Assembly: GCA_949752735.1 (NCBI GenBank)
Contig: OX457044.1
Location: 15,261,322-15,325,321 of the forward strand
DNA: 64,000 nt
Source: Lumbricus terrestris
Lineage: Eukaryota; Annelida; Clitellata; Crassiclitellata; Lumbricidae
Direction of reading: 5' to 3'
Below, piece after piece: positions 46,960 through 58,019 of the stretch (positions within the stretch are counted from its first letter, which is position 1; each line of letters begins with the position of its first letter). Below the pieces are notes generated by a model, which saw only the letters and a list, made by a program, of their open reading frames with translations, was not told the DNA's origin and searched no databases. The position numbers and the translations under genes are program-made.

Positions 46960-47245
46960 TGGCCTAGTTAGCTACACCAGTAAGTGAGAGCGGCATTCGT
47001 CTGTTGGTTGCAACGGACTGCGGTTCAAGCCCCGGACTGGGAGTTAACATTCAGAGATTTAGATATCTCGGGCTAGCACGTGTGGGACGGAAGGGCGCAA
47101 GCTCCTGCGGAGCGACCTTGGGCAAGTTGCTTACCCATCATTGTCTGTGGGGAAGGCAACGGGAAACCACCTCACTCATCTCATCCCCAGAAGCTTAAAT
47201 GCCAATGAACCTGCCTTTGGGCAGAGCACCATCATCATCAATACT
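46960..47245 (+). repeat. SINE, sister of 42392-42640
   Basis: It begins GGCCTAGTTAGCTACACCAG, has the B-box-like GGTTCAAGCCCC and GGGCAAGTTGCTTACCC, and ends in a short CATCATCATC tail. It shows the normal 5' end without the inverted duplication seen at 42633-42705. Confidence 0.75.
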
Positions 47246-47989
47246 AATTATTACTATCATCATCTTTACTATTCTATTCACAGATTTATAACGTGTGTCT
47301 TACAGTACAACCTTATAGGCCTTCCAGACTCCAGTGCAACGAACCCGCTCGAAAAAGAAAAGTTTTAAGACATTGGGCGGAAATAAGTTTCCCCTGCAAG
47401 GCCTTATAACTGTTGTGTTGATCATTCCATTCTTCTAAAAGTCCTTGACATGCAATTTGGTATCAAGACCAGTCTTTAATCCAGTTCCCCCTCCTTGGGG
47501 GGGAAATCCAGGTCTCTGGGAGAGAGACAATTGAGTGCCTGGCAGACGAACACCGAGGCTCGTAGCACCGAGAGGAGAGGGTCTGGGAGGGAATTGCCCC
47601 TTCACCTCAGAAATTTGTTGAATTTCCACATTGCAATGGTAGCATTTCAAGTTGCCATCTTAACAAAATTGCTGCCCCTTTTCAGTGCTGATAAGAGTTG
47701 TTCAAGACTTCAATAAAGTATAGATCTATAATTACATGCTTACAGCTTTACAATGAAACCAATTTCTTTTTGAGTTGTCACATTGTTATAGTACCATTTA
47801 AATAAATTACTCTATAATTTCAGAGCTGAAAAAAAGAGTGGCTCAAGATTACAATAAATAATTACAATAATAATTTCAGCAACTCAGTTATGTTGCTACT
47901 GGACTACTATAATAAATAACCGCAGACGTGCAGACGCCTCTAACTCATCCAAAATTCATTAGCCAGAACCGTCACCAGAACATCCAAGC

Positions 47990-48565
47990 ATCACCACATT
48001 CTCAAGTCACTTCACTGGTTGAAAATCCCAGAGCAAATCCACTTTAAAGTTCTCTTTATAACCTAGGTTCAACTTCCTACAATACTCCCAGCCAAGATAT
48101 CTTTGCGAACTCTTCACCATTCAGCCAACCCGCTCTACCGGATCATACGCCTGTCTCACTCTCGACTGCCAGTCACAAGTCATCAAAATTCTCCAGCACA
48201 GCACCACAGTGACCACACCTGTGGAATGATCTGCCATCTGAATTCGGGTTTTTCTGCTCATTCTCAGTTCCTCCACCATCATTACTAATCACACACTAGC
48301 ACCTTCCTCAGGCTCCTCTATTCAACACACCTCGGATCAATTGAAGTCACACCTCTTCAAGAACTCTCACCCTGTCTCATCTGATCGTCCACCTTCCAAC
48401 TCTCGAGCAACACCCGACTTAGTAACTGTTCTGCCCTTCTGATCCTATGTCAACCGGACACGGACCTTCTTTGGACTACTCATACGGACAACACTTTTGA
48501 CTCAACACAGCACATGTGATTGTGAATAAGCCTTAGAAGTTCGGCGATTATATGATTACGACTAC
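47990..48565 (+). mobile_element. Decayed CR1/L2-like LINE 3' end
   Basis: Pieces such as LKSLHWLKIPEQIHFKVL-like sequence near 48000 and LRTLHHSANPLYR at 48103 recall the QGLAPKYL and LHWLPV regions of CR1/L2 LINEs. The 3' part ACTACTCATACGGACAACAC and GTGAATAAGC ends in GATTATATGATTACGACTAC. Confidence 0.6.
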
Positions 48566-48569
48566 GTGA

Positions 48570-49135
48570 GTATAATTACACAAACTCACTTTGTAGCACT
48601 GGTCCTGAATTGCTTGTCACAGACTCACAGTTGTCAGGACACAATTGACAGAATTGTAACACAAGATACTCAAAACAAGTAACAACTGCTAAACTACCAA
48701 AATTGGGAAGTCATATAGTAATGATGTCGCTTTACTAGGTGTTGTCACCGTGTTGAAATTCGACAAATTAAAATTTGAAAGAGAGCACTGGAGAGAAGCC
48801 ATTTAGTTGTACAGAAAGAATATTTGTGCGAAATAATATCAACAGTAAATTATACTCATTGTAGTATGAGAGTATCATATATTATTTTTATTACAGTAAA
48901 TAATAACATTATAATCATAATTAGATTAGTCAATAATACCACTAACCATTCATGGTATATGAAAACAGTTCATGTATAATACAATGTTGCAAACAGACAC
49001 TAAAAAGCATTATCGTTTTGTAAAAATTTTCTGGGGAATGTCATTTCTGTCATTTTAGTTATACAAAAGCAGTATTTGTACAAATATAAACAGTAAATTT
49101 TAGTATCATATAATTACACAAGTAAATAGTGACAT
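48570..49135. other. Intergenic stretch, nothing recognised
   Basis: AT-rich sequence without an element or gene I can support. GTATTTGTACAAATATAAACAGTAAATT-like phrases occur twice (about 48820 and 49070), hinting at an old duplication. Confidence 0.5.
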
Positions 49136-49139
49136 TATA

Positions 49140-49463
49140 TTCTTCTTCTGGTTCTCTGCCACTAGGCAGGTTCGGCTGTCCAATGTCGCCACTCCTCCCT
49201 CCGCTGGGCCTTCTCTTATAGTTTTTGGTATCCAATCCTTGTCATCATCGTGTCCAACATCATCTGTCATGGTCTTCCTCTTGTTCTTTTCCCCTCCATT
49301 TTTCCTTCTATCACCATTTTTACCAGGTTGTCTCCTCTTAGCATATGCCCTATCCATTTCTTTTGTCTTTCTCTGATTGTTTTTATCATTGCTCTTTCCT
49401 CTCCAATCCTTTCCAGAACTTCCTCGTTTGTTTTGTGTTCCGTCCAGCTGATCTTCTCCATTG
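49140..49463 (-). mobile_element. Non-LTR retrotransposon end, second copy
   Basis: On the minus strand it encodes MEKISWTEHKTNEEVLERIG and IGHMLRGDNLVKMVIEGKM, matching 45290-45500 closely, then a decayed end. It is 5' truncated at about 49463, where TTGGATTGGAAATTTC begins; that phrase recurs at 49686. Confidence 0.8.
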
Positions 49464-49769
49464 GATTGGAAATTTCTAAATCGCTAACAGTAAATGGCCT
49501 TGGACATTATATAAGTGTAGGTAATATCACGGTACAGCATAACACTTCATGTAATACAAATTATACAATGATACAAATAGCAACTAAAAATATTATTTTG
49601 TCAAATCTTCTGGGCAGGAAAATGTCATTTCTGGGGAAACTCCACCAGATGTATGGATTAAACACTATCACGACCTCTGCCATTCTTTGGATTGGAAATT
49701 TCCTAATAAATCGCTAACAGTAAATGGCCTTGGTACCAACACCTCAAAGTGCTTCAACATCCTTTTTCA

Positions 49770-50130
49770 ATCAATCAATCAATCAATGAGAATTTATATA
49801 GCGCCCCTTCAAGGTACCTACTCAGAGGCGCTCCCGGCCGAGATCAAGCGGAAAAAACAGTCTTCAACAGTTTGTAAAATTGAGAACAGCTTGGGAAGTG
49901 TTGCATAGTCAAGGGAAGTGGATTCCATGTTGTTGGACCAACCACAGAGAACGAACGCCTCTGCATTGTTGCAGAGCGAATTAAAGTAACCATTAAGTCA
50001 CCATGGACAGTGCGTGGAGGCCTATGCAAGTGGAGAGGGGAGGCAAAGCTCACATAGATAAGTTGGTGCCCAGCCTGACAAGCATCGCCACACCAAAGAT
50101 GCAATCCTAAATGAGATGTACTGCGGGAAA
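49770..50130 (-). mobile_element. CR1/L2-like LINE 3' end
   Basis: On the minus strand it encodes MQRRSFSVVGPTTWNPLPLT and FYKLLKTVFS, followed by GAGCGCCTCTGAGTAGGTAC, GGGGCGCTATATAAATT and (CATTGATT)n at about 49772-49795. Confidence 0.75.
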
Positions 50131-50302
50131 GGAAGCCAGTGGAAGACTTTTAACCGACTTTTGGTATCCCAACGCTCCATTCTTGGTCCCCTCTATTGCT
50201 TAGCCTCTACACCTCTAACACTATTCAGTCTTCGTAATTAGGCCTACCGTAAAGTCTCAGCTTTAACACGTTAAGTTTTATTTAACGTGCTACTATGTCT
50301 AT

Positions 50303-50442
50303 GTAGGGCTGAAAGTGAGCCGGGTCTGGGACCGACATTCATTTTGACCATATGATTAAACACTTAATTGTCAACTAACGCCCTGAACAAGCTCTGACCC
50401 CAAACAGACCCGGCTATTTTTCAAACCACTTTCAGCACAGAA
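50303..50442. mobile_element. MITE related to 14463-14690
   Basis: TAGGGCTGAAAGTGAGCCGG at one side and AACCACTTTCAGCAC at the other form inverted ends. The flanking duplication is not clear. Confidence 0.55.
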
Positions 50443-51211
50443 TGTATGCACTTACTTGGAGCGTTTCCTAGGTTGACCAGCGAGATAAAACTGATGACTC
50501 TAAGCCAACCTAGAGATCCTTCGCAAAGGACTTTCATTGCTAAGCAAACTAATCGATATGTGCGTAGGCCTATGCGGTAAAGTATCGGGGGTCTAATGAT
50601 TATTATATACCGGAAACTGGATATAAATGCGACAATTCATTCCATTCAAAAGTTTACATTCATATGAAATTTCCAAAAATAATTATATTTATTGCAAACA
50701 ACGATTGCTAATAATATTATAGTCTCTGATCATAAGTGGCGTCAGTGTTGCCACTGATGTTTCAGAAATAAACACAGATTTCCTTCAGAAAACAAACCCA
50801 GAAAAACCCAGAATATTCATATAAGTTATTTTAGACCCCTTTGCTCAAATTAAGTTGTTTTTTCGCTTGTTTGTAAGTGGGTTAACAAAATGTTCGTCAA
50901 AGGAGTCGAATAAAATGTAATTACAAGCTTTAAAAATATCAATTGTTAAAGTAGTCAGAGACTTGGCATCCATACTGACAATAAGCTTAATCGATATGTG
51001 CGTATGTGCATGCGCAGCGGATAGAACCTACCAGAATTGTAAACACATAACACACGTGGCTTAAGTTTACGAAGACTTAAAGTTGTCCGATGTTTCCAGC
51101 CAGATTTTCTTAATACATCAACAATCCAACGTTTTTACCACTTAGAACATTAGGCCTAATACTCTGCAATAACTAGGCTATTATACCACGATAGAGGAGT
51201 GACCTGAACTA

Positions 51212-52375
51212 CAGGGTGCGCCAAAAAATACCCCCTTAGGTTTTTTGCCAATATCTTGACCAAAAGTTAGAATTTCCAAATGAAATTTTACAGTCTTAAA
51301 GACAATTCATATTTACACATAATGGCCAGATTTTGCAAAATATTCCAAGCACAACAAAAGTTATATCACTTTTAGTGAGGCCACCCACCGTTTTTTGACG
51401 ATTCAAAAACGCGACGCAATAAAAAGTAACAAAAACCAATCTAATTATTCTGCCCAATATCTTGGCCAAAACTAAGAATATCGAAATGAAATTTTACAGG
51501 CTTAAAGACAATTCATATCTGCACATTGTGGTCAGATTCCATCAAAATATTTCAAACGGAACAAAAGTTAAACCACTTTTAGTGAGGCCACCCCCGTTTC
51601 TTGACGATTCAAAGACATAACGCAGCAAAAAGGTAGCAAAAACACGATTTTATTAAGTCTCATCTTAATTAATTGTTATCAGATAGCCTTGATATTGTCA
51701 GATGATCGTTATTATTACTATTTAAAAAAGAAACAGGGCACCAGCGTAGCTGCGCGTCACTGAGAAGTCACTTAGCAAGATGACGATCAAATTGGTAAAT
51801 AAGGAATCTGCCTGATTAATCAGAGGTCCATCAAGAACTTTGCAAAGATATTCAAAGGAAGTGCTGGCACTGGTGGTGGGCACATTGAACACAGGTTGTG
51901 AAGCACTACCAAGTTCATTTGACAACAGTTATTTGAGATTGGACATGATAAAATCGTGTTTTGTTACTTTTTTTTGTGTTTCGTTTTTGAATCGTCAGAA
52001 AACGGTGGGTGGCCTTCCTAAAAGTGGTATAACTTTTGTCCTGTTTTAAATATTTTGATAAAATCTGACCACCATGTGCAGATATGAATTGTCTTTAAGC
52101 CTGTAAGATTTCATTTCGATATTCTTACTTTTGGCCAGGATATTGGCAAAAAACCTAATTTTTGTTGCGCTTCGCTTTTTAATCGCCAAAAAACGGTGGG
52201 TGGCCTCACTAAAAGTGATATAACTTTTGTTCCGTTTGAAATATTTTGATGAAATCTGGCCATTATGTGTAAATATGAATTGTCTATAAGCCTGTTAAAT
52301 TTCATTTGGAAATTCTTACTATTGGTCAAAATATTGGCAAAAAACCTAGGGTGGGTCTTTTTTTGGCGCACCCTG
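51212..52375. mobile_element. TA-flanked foldback element with 430-bp inverted arms
   Basis: The ends CAGGGTGCGCCAAAAAA and TTTTTTTGGCGCACCCTG are flanked by TA at 51210-51211 and 52376-52377. Each arm (about 51212-51640 and 51960-52375) is two tandem units of about 215 bp containing TTGCCAATATCTTG and TTTTAGTGAGGCCACC. The middle is LINE-derived sequence like that at 23430-23560. TA flanks and CAGGGTG ends suit Tc1/mariner mobilisation. Confidence 0.85.
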
Positions 52376-52494
52376 TACAGTGTAGCGTAGGCCTATATAT
52401 AATTATACATGTATGTATATGTTATAGATGTCAAAACGGCTTAACAAGGAGAGAGGGGTGACCTGACCTATTTTGGGATGTCAAAGACTTGGGG

Positions 52495-52625
52495 GGGGCG
52501 GTAGCGCAATGGATAACACGCTGGCGTAAAGTGCGAGAGGTAGTGAATTCGAGCCCCCGTTGGGCGGATTTGCTTTGTAGGCTGCTATTAGCGCCGTGTA
52601 AATACAAAGCTGTCTAATCTAATCT
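52495..52625 (+). repeat. tRNA-derived SINE with (TCTAA)n tail
   Basis: GGCGGTAGCGCAATGGATAA is an A-box region like that of tRNAs and GAATTCGAGCCCC is the B box about 45 bp on. The tail TCTAATCTAATCTAATCTAA joins tail to tail with the minus-strand LINE that follows. Confidence 0.8.
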
Positions 52626-54024
52626 AATCTAATCTAATAAAGCATTTGTAAAGCGCTTCTCACAGCAGAGCTATTCAGAAGCGCTCTCAGCGTGACAGGC
52701 CCATGAAAAAAGAAAAGTCTTCAAGCAGCGAAAAGATGCAGGTGAATTTCCTACAAGAATCCTGCCACGAATTTCAGAAGGAAGGTGATTCCAAATTAAA
52801 GGACCAACAATAGCAAAAGCTCGGTGTTGGGTTAATGATGTTCGTGATCTGGGTACAAATAGATCAAAGCGGTCAGCAGAACGAAGAGGGCGTGAAGATC
52901 TTGCAGAAAGAGGCTTACACATTAAGTCACACAGGTATTTAGGCGCTAAGCCCTGCAGGGACTTAGTAACTAGAAGCAAGACTTTGTATCTGATTCGGGC
53001 AAAGATCGGAAGCCAGTGAAGGTCATGAGTCATGAATGTAGAGATGTGCGAGTATCGAGGAAGTCGTGCAATAAGTCTAGCAGCAGAATTTAAGACAGAT
53101 TGTACAGATGACAAGCGAACTTTAGGAAGCCCAATTAGTAGGGAGTTACAGTAGTCAATTCGTGAGGAGATAAAGGCATGTACCATAGTTGTAAACACCT
53201 TGGAGGACACAGATCTTCTAATTGCCCTGAGGCGTCTCAAGTGGTAGTAACAGGAACGAGTCAAGAGTGACAGGTGTTCAGTAAATGTCAGAGCACTATC
53301 AAGTGTGACACCCAGATCACGAACACTAGAGGAAAAGGTAAAATGAGGGAATAATGTGGCCAGTAATTGAAGATCAAGCTTATGTAATTGTTGTTTGGTT
53401 CCAAACCAAATTAATTGGGTCTTGGAAGGATTAAGGCTAAGTTTGTTTGACGACATCCAGAAGTGGAGATCTTGCAACAGAGAGCTCATCCTTTCAACCA
53501 AAGAGATCTGCTCATAAGCTGAGCCATGTACAAGAGCTTGTACATCATCAGCGTAAAGATGACCTCTGGCCTGGTGTTTATAGAGGACAGAGGGGATGTC
53601 TGCGGTGAAAAGAATATATAAAAGGGGACCTAAGACCGACCCTTGAGGGACACCTAAGTCAACTCTAACCCAGGGTGTTCTAGTGTTACCCAGGACAACC
53701 ATCTGAGAACGATCTGTAAGGTATGATTTAAACCAATTAAAGGGTGTGCCACATAAGCCAAATGAGAGGTGTAGACGCTGCAGAAGGAGCTCATGATCTA
53801 CCATGTCAAATGCCGCAGAGGCATCAAAGAGTGCAAGAAGAGAGAGCTGAGATCTATCAATTGCCGTGTAAATATCCGAGAGAAGTGACAGGAGAAGAGT
53901 TTCTGTCGAGTGGTGGCTTCTAAAGCCAGATTGGGTGGGAGGCAAAAGCCCAGATTGCTCCAAGTAAGGGACGAATTGAGCTGCAACAAGTCTCTCAAGA
54001 GTTTTAGATAGGTGTCTGTTCAGT
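52626..54024 (-). mobile_element. 5'-truncated CR1/L2-like LINE
   Basis: A LINE on the minus strand with a (TTAGA)n 3' tail at 52605-52640 and the 3' end GAGAGCGCTTCTGAATAGC ... GAAGCGCTTTACAAATGC. It is truncated upstream near 54024, inside the reverse transcriptase domain. The coding part is listed separately. Confidence 0.85.
52671..54022 (-). CDS. Reverse transcriptase, C-terminal part (CR1/L2-like LINE)
   Basis: The frame is open for about 450 codons. It starts within RT motif 1 (SKTLERLVAAQF), followed by QSGFRSHHSTETLLL, ALFDASAAFDMVDHELLL, the GVPQGSVLGPLLY block, and the catalytic box LYADDVQALVHG. Then come NPSKTQLIWFG and DLGVTLDS, the thumb, QGLAPKYLCDLM and the final RAFAIVGPLIWNHLPSEIR. 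The endonuclease and the first fingers are missing because of 5' truncation, so there is no proper start codon. Since the frame has no stop, insertion is recent compared with the other LINE pieces here. It would copy RNA at a nicked target if complete. Confidence 0.9.
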
Positions 54025-54494
54025 TAGTAGTTAAGTTTAATTAAGATTACTGCATAACTTGCAAATTTAAAGCGCAGTGCGTCTTGCAGGCGTTTAATTA
54101 AAGAAAAGATTATTATTAAAATGGTTTATTCCTGTGCAGAGCTATTCTTCAGTTGATAGATTATTTGTGAATTGACAACATGAGATCTTGATTGTGGAGT
54201 TTAAAATTAAAATTAGTGGACAAAAGTATGTATCACAACCATTTTACATTGAATTTCACAGAATATTCATGTGTTGTAAATGCAAAATGTCAAATCTACA
54301 AAATAAACTCAGATTTTGCCCCCAAAAACCCAGAAACCCAGACGAAGGCCAAAAAACCTAGATATAGTAGAAAAACCCAGCTGTGGCATCACTGAGTGGC
54401 GTCATTACTAATGATATATCCAAGTAAAGGGCGTCTGTACAATAATATTATAGCGCTGGTAGATAAGTAAGTAAGTAGGCCAACGGGTATGTTC

Positions 54495-54690
54495 TTTATT
54501 CATTCATTCATTCATTCGGACATTTATATAGCGCTCCTTCAAGAAAAACTACTCAGAGGCGCTCCCAACTCCAGCGCGCACAAAAAGAACAGTTTTACGT
54601 TTAGTAAGGAAGGATCCTGGTAGAGTCACAGGGTGTAGGCGTAGCTCAAAAGGAAGGCCATTCCAGACCATTATTATTACTCCACTGTCA
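54495..54690 (-). mobile_element. CR1/L2-like LINE 3' end
   Basis: On the minus strand GAGCGCCTCTGAGTAGTTTT ... GGAGCGCTATATAAATGTCC is followed by (GAAT)n at 54500-54519. The coding part carries WNGLPFELRLRL-like remnants. Confidence 0.65.
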
Positions 54691-54703
54691 AACGCACAAT
54701 GGG

Positions 54704-55090
54704 CAGGGCTGTACTCCTAACTTTTGAGGTGAGTACACGCTGACGCCGAAAAAAATCGACTTTTTTGGCGGCAAAAATTTCTGACGATTTTTTTAGTCTT
54801 TAGTCATCGGCCGAAATGTCTGACGACCTTTTTTCTTTTCTTTTTTTAGTTATCGAAGTTTTTGCCGTGATATTTCGCACGGGAAACCTTTAAAACAGCG
54901 TAAACCGCTCTACTTTCATGATTTTTCCCTTCGTCATTCGCAATTTTTGCTCGCGTGTACCCACTTGGTGTGGGTATACGCTGTATACCCGCGTGTACCC
55001 TCGTTTTTTGGGGTGAGTACACGCTGCCATTTTTCGCGGATGTAAGTAGGCCTATACGCCGTATACCCGCGTATACCCTTGATAGCCCTG
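54704..55090. mobile_element. hAT-type MITE, 8-bp TSD
   Basis: The ends CAGGGCTGTACTCC and AGCCCTG are flanked by the perfect duplication ACAATGGG at 54696-54703 and 55091-55098. Inside, GTATACCCGCG and TGTACCC blocks repeat, and a TAGGCCTA lies at 55047-55054. Confidence 0.8.
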
Positions 55091-55099
55091 ACAATGGGG

Positions 55100-55340
55100 C
55101 ATAAAACGCCGTCAGCAGCAGCAACAGCAGCCGGAGGAGGAGCAGTAGCAGTAGCAGCAGCAGCAGTAGCAGCAGTAGCAGCAGCAGCAGCAGCAGTAGC
55201 AGCAGTAGCAGCAGTAGCAGCAGTAGCAGCAGCAGCCGCAGTAGCGGCAGAAGCGGCAGTAGCAGTAGTAGCGGTAGTAGGCCTAGCGGTGGTAGCGGTG
55301 GTAGCGGTAGTGGCAGCGGTAGCGGCAGCGGTAGCTGGTA
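55100..55340. repeat. (GCA/GTA/GCG)n trinucleotide array
   Basis: AGCAGTAGCAGCAG triplets change gradually into AGCGGTAGTGGCAG. A TAGGCCTA interrupts the run at 55278-55285. The Ala/Val and Leu open frames are artefacts; a second short AGCGGTAGTGG run is at 55762-55825. Confidence 0.9.
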
Positions 55341-55394
55341 GTCAGCGGCGCCCGCAGGATTTTTTTTACGCACAGAAATTTTCGATGGAGGAAC

Positions 55395-55720
55395 GAAGAG
55401 GGAATTTTTTTTAGTCATCAACCTAGAATTTCCCAAAAACATACCTTTTTCTATCCGCCGAAAAAACTGCTGACCTTTTTTTTAGTCATCGACCTAGAAT
55501 TTCCCAGAAACATACCTTTTCTATCCGCCGAAAAAACTGATGACCTTAAACTGATGACCTTTTTTTAGTCATCAACCTAGAATTTCCCAAAAACATACCT
55601 TTTCTATCCTCCGCCGAAAAAACTGATGACCTTTTTTTTAGTCATACCTTACAATTTTCCCAAAAATACCTTTTCTCCACGCCGAAAAAACTGATGACCT
55701 TTTTTTAGCCATCGCGCTGT
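55395..55720. repeat. Tandem repeat of about 75 bp
   Basis: Blocks with AACCTAGAATTTCCCAAAAA, CATACCTTTTCTATCC and GCCGAAAAAACTGATGACC recur about four times, the last being degenerate. They may be subterminal repeats of a MITE that ends in GCGCCGCTGCGGG at about 55750. Confidence 0.75.
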
Positions 55721-56499
55721 ACGCACTTGCGTACGTGCGTACGTCTGCGGGCGCCGCTGCGGGTAGTGGTAGCGGACTAGCGGTAGTGGTAGCGGTAGTG
55801 GTAGTGGTGGTGGTAGTAGTAGTATAGGCCTAAGAATAATAAGACATTTTTCGGAAGCTAGCGCGAGTCTCCCTGCTGGACCAAACCGCGCAATTGTTCA
55901 ATTTTTTTGCCTATACGATTGCCGATTGTCGAAAGCCAACCTCATAATTCAGACATCTGGTCATGCTGGTTCAATCCACTGATTGCTGGCATCTGTTAAC
56001 AGGAATGCATTCCATGTCCTGCGGAGCTTGTTTCCGCCTACAGTGTTTAGCATAGAATACGCGGTGGTGTACCGTGTACGTTAAATTCAACCGTGCCCAC
56101 AGCTTCTGAGCTCCAAAACGTATACATGGTGAAAATCGGAAGGCTACACAGTGTACACAGTAACCTAACTGGCACAAGTAACATTGCAAGTTGGTTCAAT
56201 TGGCTACACAGCCTACACTATATGTACTGACTGCCTCTCAGGCGCTTCGGTGCTTGATCGCGTTCGGTCCACGGTTCACTTCCCGATGCTGGGTTAATTT
56301 TCAGAGATGATCCTTGCGTGGCTTCAAGATCTCAAATGGCTTGACGCTCATTTAAAAAGGACAAAAGATGGCAAAGGATTTCACTCGATCAATTCATTGC
56401 AAAAAATGTGCAGGTCGGAGGTCATTCTGTCTTCACTGTAGAAAACGTGTGCATAATTTTTGCATCTGCTTTGATATATAAAATCATATAATTAGAGAC

Positions 56500-56800
56500 T
56501 TTGTGACTTGATGCATAAACCCCTCTCTGCAGTCTCTTCCCGCCCTCTCCGGTCTGCTGATCGACTAGATCTCTTGGTTCCAAGGGCAAGGACTGCCATG
56601 GCCCAACACCGCGCCTTTGCCATTGTAGGTCTGACCTCCCTCCCACTATCCGTAGTAAGATCTTTTTGGGGGTGTCATCTTCAGCTCTTCGCTACTTGAA
56701 GTTTTTTTTAAATCCTCGGTGCTGTCACGCTGAGAGCGCCTCTGAATAGCTTGTCTGCAAGTGGCGCTTTATAAATGCTTATACATACAATACAATAATT
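56500..56800 (+). mobile_element. CR1/L2-like LINE 3' end
   Basis: LRSADRLDLLVPRARTAMAQ and HRAFAIVG are nearly the same as in the LINE at 52671-54022, so it belongs to that family. A frameshift follows. The 3' end GAGCGCCTCTGAATAGC ... GGCGCTTTATAAATGC runs into (ATACA)n. Confidence 0.8.
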
Positions 56801-57458
56801 AAAGCCTGTGTCATCTGCATGATGTGCCATGAACTATGATCGTGATCATAGGCGCAACCACCCTATGGGACCCACGGGACGCGTCCCCCCCAACTTTTTG
56901 GAGGCTTGGGACGGTCCCCCCCCATATTTCGGCGAATGGTCCCTCCCCATATTTCGACGAATGGTCCCCTCCAACTTTCGACGAGAGGCTTGGGACTTTT
57001 TCAACCGACTACTGCTAATAGCCATTTCAATATAGACTGGCATATTAAGAACGTAACTTCTCAGCATTAAGGCTGAATCAAGAGTGTTTTAATCCTGCCT
57101 GTAGGCCAACATCTTAACTCGACAGTGTTGGCGTCTCACACAGATAGCACGTGAAACCACGGGCGGAGACCTAGGGGGCAGAGGGGACGGTCCCCCCAAT
57201 GGAGGCGTTGGGGGGGACGGCCCATGCATTTGTCCCCCCCAATGCTTAATCGCTGGGGCATGTAGGCTACACACACGTCAGTAGAGTTCTAGAGCAAGAA
57301 AACTTTAGCAGATGAAGTTCATATTTCTAATGATAGGAATTCCCGGGCAACCCAGGCTCTAACCGATAGTTATTTTGTCCCACGTTGAATAGTTTGCGAA
57401 CATTATACTGTGTGGATAAGATACCTCTTTTAACGTATTACCAGTTATTATAAAAACA

Positions 57459-57690
57459 TTGCCAACACCCAACGTCACAACTGATATAATATTAATGGAC
57501 TCAATCAGGAAAAAAGAAGTTCAAATTACCCGACTTAGGATGTGGCATGTCCCTAATAACACTTGGCTGAAAGTGTTAGGTAAAAGCACAACAGACCTGT
57601 GTTCTAAATGTCAATTGCTTGAAACAACTGAGCATAGGCTGCTTTCGTGTATAAAGAATGTTAATATCAATCTTACTACTTAAAAAATGC
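57459..57690 (+). pseudogene. Fragment of a LINE C-terminal zinc-knuckle region
   Basis: The 74-codon frame contains QITRLRMWHVPNNTWLKVLG and CSKCQLLETTEHRLLSC, the C-x2-C-x(n)-H-x4-C motif that ends Jockey/I-type LINE polyproteins after the RNase H-like stretch. No complete domain is present. Confidence 0.5.
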
Positions 57691-58019
57691 GAGGAGAAAA
57701 AGTGGAATGCACTGTTAAAAATCTTTAAAGACGTCAACAGCCTATGTAGCTATAAGATGTCGTTAAACTTCTGATTAATAACAGTAAACAACGCCACAAC
57801 GTCATAATCGGGCTTCTGCTACATTCCCTAAAGGTTTCCTTCAGGCTCGAATCAACCTCCAGTTGGACATTGGGAATAATATGGAAAGTAAGTAAGTTAG
57901 TATGTAAGTATTTTGTTTATTACTCCTCTTGAAAACGAACAATGGGACATAGAACATCGTTATTATACAACGGATTAACAATAGGTAATAAAAACGTACG
58001 ATTTAAAATCCCAAGTTAA

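Noticed and set aside
55079..55442. Ala/Val-rich (plus) and Leu-rich (minus) open frames
   Set aside because: They follow the GCA/GTA triplet array; composition alone explains them.
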